A stretch of DNA of 64,000 nucleotides from Streptomyces sp. Ag109_O5-10. Its GTDB lineage: Bacteria > Actinomycetota > Actinomycetes > Streptomycetales > Streptomycetaceae. The stretch lies in contig NZ_FNTQ01000001.1 in the NCBI RefSeq assembly GCF_900105755.1, positions 3,162,001 through 3,226,000 of the forward strand, in the 5' to 3' direction. Of this stretch, positions 44,168 through 53,000 are shown piece by piece (the first letter of the stretch is position 1; each line of letters begins with the position of its first letter). A program made the position numbers and the translations under genes. The notes under the pieces are model-generated. The model was not told the origin of the DNA. It worked only from the letters and a program-made list of their open reading frames with translations, and searched no databases.

Positions 44168-44207
44168 AACCTATGGGGATTGCCGGGGCATGCGCAAACT
44201 ATTTTTT
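44168..44207 (-). promoter_or_regulatory. WblC-type autoregulated promoter
   Basis: Leftwards: an A-run AAAAAAT (44207-44201), then TTGCGC (44197-44192), an 18-nt spacer and TAGGTT (44173-44168). An AT-rich patch just upstream of the -35 element is what the WhiB7/WblC AT-hook reads. It starts 13 bp past the uvrD2 stop and gives a leader of nearly 600 nt. Confidence 0.68.
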
Positions 44208-44220
44208 CGACGAGTTCGCA

Positions 44221-46416
44221 TCAGTCCCCCACTTCTTCTCCCCCGGGCGCCTGGCCTGCGCAGATGGCCAGGACATCGGCGCCGTAGCGGTTGAGCTTGC
44301 GCATGCCGACACCGGGGATGCGGGCCAACTCCCGGTCGTCGTCCGGAGCGCTCTCGGCGATGGCCATCAACGTCCTGTCGGTGAAGACGCAGAAGGCGGG
44401 CTGGCCGCTGAGCCGGGCCTGGTCGGCACGCCATTCACGCAGCCGCTCGTAGAGGCCCTCGTCCATGTCGGACGGGCAGCCGTCGCAGCGCATCAGCTTC
44501 ATCTCGCCGGCGTCGTTCAGCGTGCGTCCGCAGACCCGGCAACGGGCGGGGCTGCGCTGGGTGCGCCGGGGCGCGGCCGCTGGGCCGCCGGTGAAGCCGC
44601 GTTCGACACCTCCGCCGCCCGCACCGCCACCGCGGCCGACGGTGCCCGTCGAGCCGGGGCGCAGCCCGTCCAGGAAGTGGCTGGGCCTGCGGCCGGGTCT
44701 GCCGCCGGGGGTGCGGGAGAGCGACCAGGAGACGTGGAGCCGCTCCCTGGCGCGGGTCACGCCGACGTAGAGGAGGCGGCGTTCCTCCTCGATCTGTTCG
44801 TCGGTCTTGGCGTAGGTGATCGGCATCATGCCCTCGGCGACGCCGACCAGGAAGACCACGTCCCACTCCAGGCCCTTCGCCGAGTGCAGGGAGGCGAGGG
44901 TGACGCCCTGGACGGTCGGGGCGTGCTGGGCGTTCGCCCGCTCGTCGAGTTCGGCGACGAAGTCGGCGAGGGTGGCCGCGGGCCGGGCGGCGGCGACGTC
45001 GTGGGCGAGGTTGACCAGGGCGGCCAGCGACTCCCAGCGCTCCCGGACCGCGCCGGAGCCGGCCGGTGGCGCGGTGGTCCAGCCCTCTCCGGAGAGGACG
45101 GCGCGCACCTGGGAGGGCAGGTCCACGGTGTCGTCGAGCAGCGCGTCATTGCCGCCGAAGCGGGCCGCGGCGCGCAGGGCCACGCCCGCCTTGCGCACCT
45201 CGGGCCGGTCGAAGAACCGCTCGGCGCCGCGCAGCTGGTAGGGCACCCCGGCATCGGCGAGGGCCTGCTCGTAGGTCTCGGACTGGGAGTTGGTCCGGAA
45301 GAGGATGGCGATCTCGGCGGCCGGGACCCCGGCGTCGACCAGTTCCCGGATGCGGCGCGCGGCGCCCTCGGCCTCGGCGGGCTCGTCGGTGTACTCGGTG
45401 TAGACCGGCTCGGGTCCGGCGGGTCGCTGGGAGATCAGCTCCAGGCGGTGGTCGGCGGCCCGGCCGCGGGCCTGGGCCAGCAGCCCGTTGGCGAGGTGGA
45501 CGACCTGAGGTGTGGAGCGGTAGTCACGGACCAGCTTGACCACGGTCGCCCCGGGGTGGCGGGTGCGGAAGTCGAGCAGGTGGTCGGGGGTTGCTCCCGT
45601 GAACGAGTAGATGGTCTGGCTGGCGTCGCCGACGACGCACAGGCTGTCGCGGTCGCCGAGCCACAGCTCCAGCAGCCGCTGCTGGAGCGGGCTGACGTCC
45701 TGGTACTCGTCGACGACGAAGTGCTGGTACTGGGCACGCACCTGGTCGGCGATGTCGTGCCGGTCCTGCAGGATGCCCACGGTCAGCAGCAGGACGTCCT
45801 CGAAGTCGATGACCGTGCGGTCGCGCTTGAGGTCCTCGTAGACCGAGTAGATCTGGGCGATCTCGGCGGGGTCGCGCGGAGCCTCCCGGCCGGTCTGCAC
45901 GGCTGCCACGGGGTAGTCGGCGGGGACGGTCTGGGTGACCTTGGACCACTCGATCTCAGCGGTCACGTCCCGCAGCTCGCCCCGGTCGAGGCGGACACGG
46001 CAGGCGGCGGCCGCGTCGGCGACGAGCTGGATCTTGCGGTCGACGAGCCGGGGCAGGGAACCGCCGATCGCTTTCGGCCAGAAGAACTGGAGCTGGCGCA
46101 GCGCGGCCGAGTGGAAGGTGCGGGCCTGCACGCCCTGGGCACCGAGCTGGCGGAGCCGGCCGCGCATCTCCCCGGCGGCGCGGTTGGTGAAGGTGACGGC
46201 GAGCACGCTGGACGGCTGGAGGATGCCGGCCCGCACCCCGTAGGCGATCCGGTGGGTGATCGCCCGGGTCTTGCCGGTACCGGCCCCGGCCAGCACGCAC
46301 ACCGGACCGTGCAGGGCGGTCGCCACCGCGCGCTGCTCGGGGTCGAGCCCTTCGAGCACCGCGTCGGCAGAGTCCGGTACCGGCGGGAAGAGGGAGGAGT
46401 GCGTTGCTGCTGTCAC
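44221..46416 (-). CDS. uvrD2: UvrD2-type superfamily I DNA helicase
   Basis: The 731-residue helicase has Walker A at 43-50 (GAGTGKTR), 'VVDEYQDVSPLQQRLLELWLG' (motif II) and 'LASLHSAKGLEWDVVFLVGV' (motif V region). A C-terminal tetracysteine module (CRVCG...CDGC) and an HRDC domain (LREWRADQARLSGQPAFCVF) define UvrD2, which is essential in mycobacteria for reasons outside its helicase activity. The GTG at 46416 has no ribosome site, so it may be leaderless. It is divergent from the mycoredoxin gene. Confidence 0.95.
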   Translation of the reverse strand: MTAATHSSLFPPVPDSADAVLEGLDPEQRAVATALHGPVCVLAGAGTGKTRAITHRIAYGVRAGILQPSSVLAVTFTNRAAGEMRGRLRQLGAQGVQARTFHSAALRQLQFFWPKAIGGSLPRLVDRKIQLVADAAAACRVRLDRGELRDVTAEIEWSKVTQTVPADYPVAAVQTGREAPRDPAEIAQIYSVYEDLKRDRTVIDFEDVLLLTVGILQDRHDIADQVRAQYQHFVVDEYQDVSPLQQRLLELWLGDRDSLCVVGDASQTIYSFTGATPDHLLDFRTRHPGATVVKLVRDYRSTPQVVHLANGLLAQARGRAADHRLELISQRPAGPEPVYTEYTDEPAEAEGAARRIRELVDAGVPAAEIAILFRTNSQSETYEQALADAGVPYQLRGAERFFDRPEVRKAGVALRAAARFGGNDALLDDTVDLPSQVRAVLSGEGWTTAPPAGSGAVRERWESLAALVNLAHDVAAARPAATLADFVAELDERANAQHAPTVQGVTLASLHSAKGLEWDVVFLVGVAEGMMPITYAKTDEQIEEERRLLYVGVTRARERLHVSWSLSRTPGGRPGRRPSHFLDGLRPGSTGTVGRGGGAGGGGVERGFTGGPAAAPRRTQRSPARCRVCGRTLNDAGEMKLMRCDGCPSDMDEGLYERLREWRADQARLSGQPAFCVFTDRTLMAIAESAPDDDRELARIPGVGMRKLNRYGADVLAICAGQAPGGEEVGD

Positions 46417-46518
46417 ATGGCCATGCTGCCAGGTCGCCGGAGACGGCTGCGCCGGTTGTCCACAGGCGGCCCCGCGCAGTCGTACTAATACGGCAGGCGT
46501 TCCTCGGGCCCGCGCCGC

Positions 46519-46545
46519 GGGAATGGCCGGCGGGTCACATGCGTT
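46519..46545 (+). promoter_or_regulatory. SigR-type promoter of the mycoredoxin gene
   Basis: GGGAAT (46519-46524), an 18-nt spacer and GTT (46543-46545) match the SigR consensus exactly. It lies 47 bp before the mycoredoxin ATG, so a SigR controlled from sigR in this same window would induce it. Confidence 0.8.
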
Positions 46546-46592
46546 CCCACCCTGGACGACCTTCCCCGACCTGCCGAAGGAGTGCGAGCGAG

Positions 46593-46835
46593 ATGCAGGG
46601 CACTGTGACGATGTACAGCACCACGTGGTGCGGCTACTGCCGCCGGCTGAAGAGCCAGCTGGACCGCGAGGGCATCGCGTACACCGAGATCAACATCGAG
46701 CAGGACCCGGAGTCGGCCGCATTCGTGGAAAAGGCGAATGGCGGAAACCAGACGGTCCCCACGGTGCTCTTCGCCGACGGCTCGACGCTGACGAACCCTT
46801 CGCTGGCCCAGGTGAAGCAGAAGATCAGCGCGTAG
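46593..46835 (+). CDS. mrx1: Mycoredoxin
   Basis: An 80-residue glutaredoxin-fold protein with the active site WCGYC (C13 and C16) and the cis-Pro in 'QTVPTVLFADGS'. Mycoredoxins reduce mycothiol-mixed disulfides in actinobacteria. AAGGAG lies 10 bp before the ATG at 46593; the longer frame to 46404 is antisense to uvrD2's start. The SigR-type promoter and the mycothiol link place it in the thiol-stress regulon. Confidence 0.94.
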   Translation: MQGTVTMYSTTWCGYCRRLKSQLDREGIAYTEINIEQDPESAAFVEKANGGNQTVPTVLFADGSTLTNPSLAQVKQKISA

Positions 46836-46855
46836 GTTCCCCGGCGCTTCCCAGT

Positions 46856-46895
46856 GCGAGGGCGGTCCCTGATCCGGATCAGGGACCGCCCTCGC
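46856..46895. terminator. Perfect 20-bp inverted repeat, bidirectional terminator
   Basis: An uninterrupted palindrome (centre between 46875 and 46876) between the convergent mycoredoxin and methyltransferase genes. It contains the methyltransferase stop codon (46879-46881). Confidence 0.88.
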
Positions 46896-47502
46896 GCGTT
46901 CCGTCCGGCTTGTCCCACACCAGGGTGTAGCGCCACAGCAGCCGGCGCCGGTACCTGCGGCCGGGCAGCACGTGTGCGGTAGCCCGCCGTACCTCGCCCC
47001 AGTTCATGATCGGGTCCTCGACGGGCATGTCGGACGGAGCCCGCTTGCCGCCGCGCAGGCGCGCGTTCAGCCGGCTCGCCGGGACCCCGCAGCCGCTGAC
47101 CACCCAGTCCAGGAGAGTGCGGTCGCAGGCCATACCGACGACGACCAGCCGGCCGCCGGGCGCGAGCAGTTCCACCAGCCGTTCGATCGCGTCGTCGAAC
47201 GGCGCGTGGTGGATGACGGCGACCGCGCTCACGAAGTCGTAACTCCCCGCGTCGAGGAGAGCACCGTCGAGGTAGTCGCCTTCCAGGAAGGCGACGTTCC
47301 CGGCGTCCCGCTTCTGCGCCCGCCTGATCATCTCCGCCGACCGGTCCACGCCGGTCACCGACTCCGCCCTGGTCGCGAGCTTGGCGGCGAGCAGGCCGTC
47401 GCCGCAGCCGACGTCCAGGGCGGCGCGGCAGCCGTCCGGTACCGCGTCCAGGACCACGGGATGGTAGTGGACGTTGTGGTTCCAGTACTCCTCGGCGGTC
47501 AT
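46879..47502 (-). CDS. Class I SAM-dependent methyltransferase
   Basis: A 207-residue protein with the SAM motif ALDVGCGDGLLA, then 'VTGVDRSAEMI', 'GDYLDGALLDAGSYDFV' and 'LLAPGGRLVVVG'. This is a UbiE/methyltransf_11-type fold with no substrate-specific hallmark. The last residues are encoded within the terminator hairpin. It is 10 bp downstream of nudC in the same direction and probably shares its transcript. Confidence 0.9.
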   Translation of the reverse strand: MTAEEYWNHNVHYHPVVLDAVPDGCRAALDVGCGDGLLAAKLATRAESVTGVDRSAEMIRRAQKRDAGNVAFLEGDYLDGALLDAGSYDFVSAVAVIHHAPFDDAIERLVELLAPGGRLVVVGMACDRTLLDWVVSGCGVPASRLNARLRGGKRAPSDMPVEDPIMNWGEVRRATAHVLPGRRYRRRLLWRYTLVWDKPDGTREGGP

Positions 47503-47512
47503 GAGGGCCGTC

Positions 47513-48457
47513 TCAGACGAAGCTCCTCGTCGGCAGCGGCTTGCCGTACCACATCTCGATCAGGCGGGCCGCGATGGAGATGCCGTACGGCGGCAGGACG
47601 TCGCCGGAGTCGAAGGCCGCGCGCAGTTCGTCGCGGGAGAACCAGCGGGCCTCGTGGATCTCGTCGCCGTCGACGTTGACCTCGGTCGTGGTGGCGCGGG
47701 CCATGAAGCCGAGCATCAGGCTGGACGGGAACGGCCAGGGCTGGCTGGCGACGTACTCGACCGGGCCGACGGTGATCCCGGCCTCCTCGAAGACCTCGCG
47801 GCGCACCGCCTGCTCGATGGACTCGCCGGGCTCCACGAAACCGGCGAGCGTGGAGAAGCGGCCCTCGGGCCAGTGGACCTGGCGGCCGAGCAGGATGCGG
47901 TCGTCCTCGTCGGTGACGGCCATGATCACGGCGGGGTCGGTGCGCGGGTAGTGCTCGGCGCCGCAGGCGGGGCAGCGGCGGATGTGGCCGGCGGCTGCGA
48001 TGACCGTGCGCTCGCCGCAGCGGGAGCAGAAGCGGTGGGTGCGCTGCCAGTTCTCCAGGCCGACCGCGTGCACCATCAGGCCGGTGTCCCGCGGGGACAG
48101 CAGCAGTCCGGCCTCGCGCAGGCCGGCCGGGCGCGCCGACTGGTCGATGCGGCCGGGCAGGGCGTCCTTCTGGAGGGCGAAGTAGCTGACGCCGTCCTCG
48201 TCGGTGCCCAGGAAGTAGCGGTGCGCCTCGGTGAGGGGGGCTTCGAAGGAGGGCGTCATGACGAGTTCGGTGCGGCCCTCGGGCGTCTCGTCGATGAGGA
48301 CCTGGCCGCCGGAGACCACGAAGCAGCGGGTGTCGGGGTGGCTCCACGCCGCCGCGAGCCAGGCTTCGTCGAGCCGGTGGTGGGCGGCGCGGTCGATGCC
48401 GCTCGGGGCGGTGAGCGAGATGGGTCGGTCGGCTGTGTGGTCGGTCCAGGTGGTCAC
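47513..48457 (-). CDS. nudC: NAD(H) pyrophosphatase NudC
   Basis: NudC hydrolyses NADH to NMNH and AMP and removes NAD caps from RNA. The 314-residue protein has a zinc ribbon (CSRCG...CPACG), the Nudix box GFVEPGESIEQAVRREVFEEAGI, and the diagnostic SQPWPFPSSLM motif. The GTG at 48457 has GGAAG 5 bp upstream; the much longer frame above it is antisense of the dipeptidase. The Mycobacterium counterpart Rv3199c lies in the same order relative to uvrD2 and adnAB. Confidence 0.94.
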   Translation of the reverse strand: MTTWTDHTADRPISLTAPSGIDRAAHHRLDEAWLAAAWSHPDTRCFVVSGGQVLIDETPEGRTELVMTPSFEAPLTEAHRYFLGTDEDGVSYFALQKDALPGRIDQSARPAGLREAGLLLSPRDTGLMVHAVGLENWQRTHRFCSRCGERTVIAAAGHIRRCPACGAEHYPRTDPAVIMAVTDEDDRILLGRQVHWPEGRFSTLAGFVEPGESIEQAVRREVFEEAGITVGPVEYVASQPWPFPSSLMLGFMARATTTEVNVDGDEIHEARWFSRDELRAAFDSGDVLPPYGISIAARLIEMWYGKPLPTRSFV

Positions 48458-48612
48458 GGGTGCTTCCAACTCCCCCAGTGCAGCGGATGTTTCAGCGGGC
48501 GGTTCAGCGGGACGAAGGGCGGGAGGAGAACGGGTGGGGCGGGGGCGGGGCCGGCGGGGCGGCCCTTCCAGTGTGCCCCGGCCGCGGTGCCGCTCCGGAC
48601 GGCGTGAATGAC

Positions 48613-50016
48613 TCAGGGGGCATGGCGCCAGTTCTCGGCGAGGTCGCCCCACAGGTAGGCGCTGGTCTCGACGCCCTTGAGGAGGAGGTCCAGTTCGACC
48701 TTCTCGTTCGGGGCGTGCCAGCCGTCGGAGGGGACGGAGATGCCCAGGAAGAGGACGGGTGCGCCGAGGACGTCCTGGAGGTCCGCGGCGGGTCCGGAGC
48801 CACCCGATCGGGTGAACCGGATCGGTTGCTCGAAGGCCCGGCCCATGGCGCGGGCGAGCGACTGGAGACCGGGGTGGTCGAGTGGGGTCAGGCACGGGCG
48901 CGTGGCCGGCAGGAAGGTGATCTCGGCGCGGATCCCGGCGGGGATCCGCTCGGTGGCCCAGGCCCGGACAGCTTTCTCGATGTGCTCGGGCTCCTGTCCG
49001 GCGACCAGCCGGAACGACAGCTTCAGCAGGGCGCAGGACGGGATGATCGTCTTGCTGCCGGGGCCCTGGTAGCCGCCGCCGATGCCGTTGACCTCGGCGG
49101 TGGGGCGGGCCCAGACCCGCTCCAGGGTGGTGTGCCCGGCCTCGCCCTCGGTGGCGTACGAATGCGCTTCGCGCAGCCAGCTCTCCTCGTCGAAGGGCAG
49201 CTCGGTCCAGAGCCGGCGCTCGCGGTCGCTGAGCTCGACGATGCCGTCGTAGAAGCCGGGGATCGCCACGCGCGCGTGCTCGTCGTGCAGGGCGGCGACC
49301 AGGCGGGCCGCGACGGTGGCGGGGTTGGGGACGGCACCGCCGAAGGCACCGGAATGGATGTCCTGGTCGGGTCCGTGCAGGACGATCTGGCACTCGGCGA
49401 GGCCGCGCATGCCCGTGCACACGGTGGGGGTGTCCTCGGACCACATGCCGGTGTCGGAGACGATCACGGCGTCGGCGGCGAGCCGCCCGGCGTGCTGCTC
49501 GACCAGGGCCCGGAAGTGCGGCGAACCGGACTCCTCCTCGCCCTCGATCAGCAGCTTGAGGTTGACGGCGGGCGCGGTGCGGCCGGTGGCGGCGAGGTGG
49601 GCGCGGACGCCGAGTGTGTGAAAGAACACCTGGCCCTTGTCGTCGGCAGCCCCGCGCGCGTAGAGCCGGTTGTCGCGGACGACCGGTTCGAAGGGGTCGC
49701 TGTCCCAGCCGTCCTCGCGGGCGGCGGGCTGGACGTCGTGATGGCCGTAGACCAGGACCGTGGGCGCGTCCGGGTCGCCGGCGGGCCACTCGGCGAAGAC
49801 GGCCGGGGCGCCCGGTGTCTCCCAGACCTCGGCGGTCGGGAAGCCGGTCTCCGTCAGTCTGGCGGCGAGCCAGTCGGCGCTGCGGCGTACATCGGGGGCG
49901 TGGTCGGGCTGGGCCGACACGGAGGGGATGCGCAGCCATTCGGCGAGGTCGGCGAGGAAGGCGGCGCGATGCTGCTCGATGTACGTACGGACAGCGCTGT
50001 CCGGGGTCTGGCTCAT
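48613..50016 (-). CDS. M20-family metallodipeptidase
   Basis: A 467-residue peptidase. Metal-ligand motifs: VYGHHDVQPA, YARGAADDKG, EGEEESGSPHF (catalytic Glu pair) and a C-terminal 'PSDGWHAPNEKVEL' His. A dimerisation lid of about 190 residues interrupts the catalytic domain, as in carnosinase/CNDP-like M20 enzymes. The ATG at 50016 starts 'MSQTPDSAVRTYIEQHR'; longer starts lie antisense in the low-complexity adnB tail. Its start is 10 bp past the adnB stop, so it may be co-transcribed. Confidence 0.93.
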   Translation of the reverse strand: MSQTPDSAVRTYIEQHRAAFLADLAEWLRIPSVSAQPDHAPDVRRSADWLAARLTETGFPTAEVWETPGAPAVFAEWPAGDPDAPTVLVYGHHDVQPAAREDGWDSDPFEPVVRDNRLYARGAADDKGQVFFHTLGVRAHLAATGRTAPAVNLKLLIEGEEESGSPHFRALVEQHAGRLAADAVIVSDTGMWSEDTPTVCTGMRGLAECQIVLHGPDQDIHSGAFGGAVPNPATVAARLVAALHDEHARVAIPGFYDGIVELSDRERRLWTELPFDEESWLREAHSYATEGEAGHTTLERVWARPTAEVNGIGGGYQGPGSKTIIPSCALLKLSFRLVAGQEPEHIEKAVRAWATERIPAGIRAEITFLPATRPCLTPLDHPGLQSLARAMGRAFEQPIRFTRSGGSGPAADLQDVLGAPVLFLGISVPSDGWHAPNEKVELDLLLKGVETSAYLWGDLAENWRHAP

Positions 50017-50026
50017 GCTCACGAGC

Positions 50027-53000
50027 CTATCGGCCCGGACCGGCATCCTCGGCGGGCGGTTCGTCACACTCGGCTTGTCCGGCAGCTTCCTCGGCAGCTT
50101 GCCCGGCGGCTTCCCCGGCACCTTGCCCGACGATCAGTCTTTCCAGGGCGGCCCGGTCCGGCAGACCCTCGGGTCGTTCGACCTCGCCGGTGCGCACGTG
50201 CACGAACGCGGCCGTGACCGACTCGGGCGGCACGCCCTGCTGCTCGGCCCAGCCGATCCGGTAGATCGCCAGCTGGAGCGGGTCGGCGGGGCGGACGCGG
50301 CTGGTCTTCCAGTCGACGATCTCGTACGTCGTCCGGTGCGTCGCCCCGTCCCCGTGGTCCGTCCGGTAGACGGCGTCGATCCGGCCCCGGACGACCCGGC
50401 CGGCGAGGGAGAGCTGGAAGGGGGCCTCGACGCGGTACGGCGTGCGGTGCGCGTACTCGGTGCGTTCGAAGGCCTCCTTGAGGGCTTCGAGGTCGCGTTC
50501 GTCGGCGATCTCGGCGTCGGTGCCGGGCAGCTCGTCGGGCTCCAGCATGGGCAGCGTGAGTTCCTCGAAGCGCGCCTCGACCCAGGCGTGGAAGCGGGTG
50601 CCCCGGCGTGCGGCCGGCTGCGGAGGGCGTGGCATGGGGCGTGCGAGTTCCTGTGCGAGCCCGTCCGGGTCCTCGGCCAGCCGCATCAGCTGGGTCGCGG
50701 AGAGCGTGGCGGGCAGGGGGACGTCGGTGACGGTCCGGCGGGCGCGCAGCAGCTCCCCGGTGAGCGCGTCGAGGTCGCGGTCCCAGGAGGCGATGGTGCG
50801 GACCTCCTCGGGGGTGAGGAGGGATCCTTCGGAGGTGGGGAGGATGCGCGCGGGTTCCCGTTCCCCGGCGCTGAGGTGCTCCGGCGTGCGCGAGGGCCTG
50901 CGCCCGCCGGCCCCGGCCCCTGACGTGGCCTGGCGCGGGACCACGGGGCGGTCGGGACGGTCGGTGCTCCAGGAGTCCCAGTCGGCCGAGTCCGGGGCCG
51001 AAAGGTCGTCCTCGAAGGGGTCCGGCTCCTCCTCCTCGGGCGGCGGGGGCCAGTCCGGGTCCTCGGCGGCGGCAGCGTCGTACCCGGTGGGAGCGCCTGC
51101 ACCTGTTCCGTCCGAGAGGGCCTCCAGGTGGGCGAGGACGGTCTCGGCGGCCGCGCGGCGGCGGGCCAGGGCGGCCGCGTCCAGCGGCAGCGGCCAGACC
51201 TGGTCGGCGCCCGCCGTGTGCAGGGCCGGGTTCTCCTCGTCCTCCTCCGGTTCGTCGGCCCAGGCCTCGATCTCGCCGTGTCCGGCGGCGCAGTGGTCGT
51301 ACAGGGCCCGGAGGAAGTCGGAGGGGCCGCGCGGCTTCTTCTGGCTGGGGCCCCACCAGTGGCCGGAGCCGAGGATCAGGGAGCGGGGGCGGGTGAAGGT
51401 GACATAGCCGAGGCGGAGTTCCTCGGTGTGCTGGTGGTCCTTCATCGCCTCGTGGAAGGCCTTCATGCCCCGCGAGTCCCAGGCCTCGACGTCGGGCAGG
51501 GTGGCGCTGTCTCCGCGCAGGGCGTGCGGGAGCACCTTGGCCTGGGCGGTCCACTTCTCGCGGCCCTGGCTGCTCGGGAAGGTGCCCCTGACCAGTCCGG
51601 GGACTGCGACGACGTCCCACTCCAGGCCCTTGGACTTGTGCGCGGTGAGCACCTTGACGGTGTTCTCGCCGCCGGGCAGGGCGTTGTCGAGGCCCTTCTC
51701 GTACTGGGCGGCGGTGCGCAGGAAGCCGAGGAAGGCGAGCAGGGTCGCCTCCTGGTCGCCGGCCGCGAAGGAGGCGGCGACGTCCAGGAAGTTCGACAGC
51801 GTCTCGCGGCGGCGGGCGGCCAGCGCGTGCGGGGACGCGGAGAGCTCCACCTCCAGGCCGGTGACGGCGAGGACGCGGTGCAGGACGTCCATCAGCGGGT
51901 CGGACAGGGAGCGGCGCAGCTCGCGCAGCTCGGTGGCGAGACGGGCGAAGCGCACGCGCGCGTCCGGTGAGAACGGCAGCCCGTCGTCCCCCTGTCCGGG
52001 CCGGTCGCCGTCGAACGGCAGCTCCAGGAACGTGTCCAGGGCGTCCGCCAGGGATATCACCTCGGCCGGGTCGACCCCCTCGACGGCCGCGGCGAGCCTG
52101 CGGTCCGGGTCGTCGGCGTCGCCCACGCGCGCGTGGGACACCAGCAGCCGGGCGCGGCGGCCGAGGAGGGCGAGGTCGCGGGGGCCGATGCGCCAGCGTG
52201 GGCCGGTCAGCAGCCGGACCAGGGAGGCGTTGGCGCCGGGGTCCTGGAGCACCTCGCACACGGCGACCAGGTCGGCGACCTCGGGCAGGTGCAGGAGCCC
52301 GGAGAGGCCGACGACCTCGACCGGAACGTCGCGGGCGACGAGGGCGCCCTGGATCTCCGCGAAGTCCGTCGCCGTACGGCACAGGACCGCGATCTCGCCG
52401 GGTGCCGTGCCGGTGCGGACGAGGTGGGCCACCGAGTCGGCGATCCAGTCCATCTCCTCGGCGTGGGTGCGCAGCAGGGCGCAGCGGACCGTGCCGTCCC
52501 GCTCGGCGCCCGGGGCGGGGCGCAGCGCCTCCACGCCCGCGTGCAGCGCGCGCAACGGCTCGGCGAGGCCGTTGGCGAGGTCGAGGAGGCGGCCGCCGCT
52601 GCGGCGGTTCTCGCTGAGCGCCTGGCGGGTGGCGGGGCGGCCGTCGGCGTGCGCGAAGTGCTCGGGGAAGTCGTCCAGGTTGGCGACGGAGGCGCCGCGC
52701 CAGCCGTAGATGGCCTGGCAGGGGTCGCCCACCGCGGTTACGGGGTGGCCGGTGCCGGCGCCGAACAGGCCCGCCAGGAGCACGCGTTGGGCGACCGAGG
52801 TGTCCTGGTACTCGTCGAGGAGCACGACCCGGAACTCCTCGCGCAGCAGCCTGCCCACCTCGGCGACGCCGGCCAGCTCCGCGGACAGCGCGATCTGGTC
52901 GCCGAAGTCGAGCAGGTCCCGCTCCCGCTTGGCGGCCCGGTAGCGGACGACCAGCTCGGCCAGTTCGCGGCGCGCGGCGGCCGCCTCGGGGACCTTGCGC

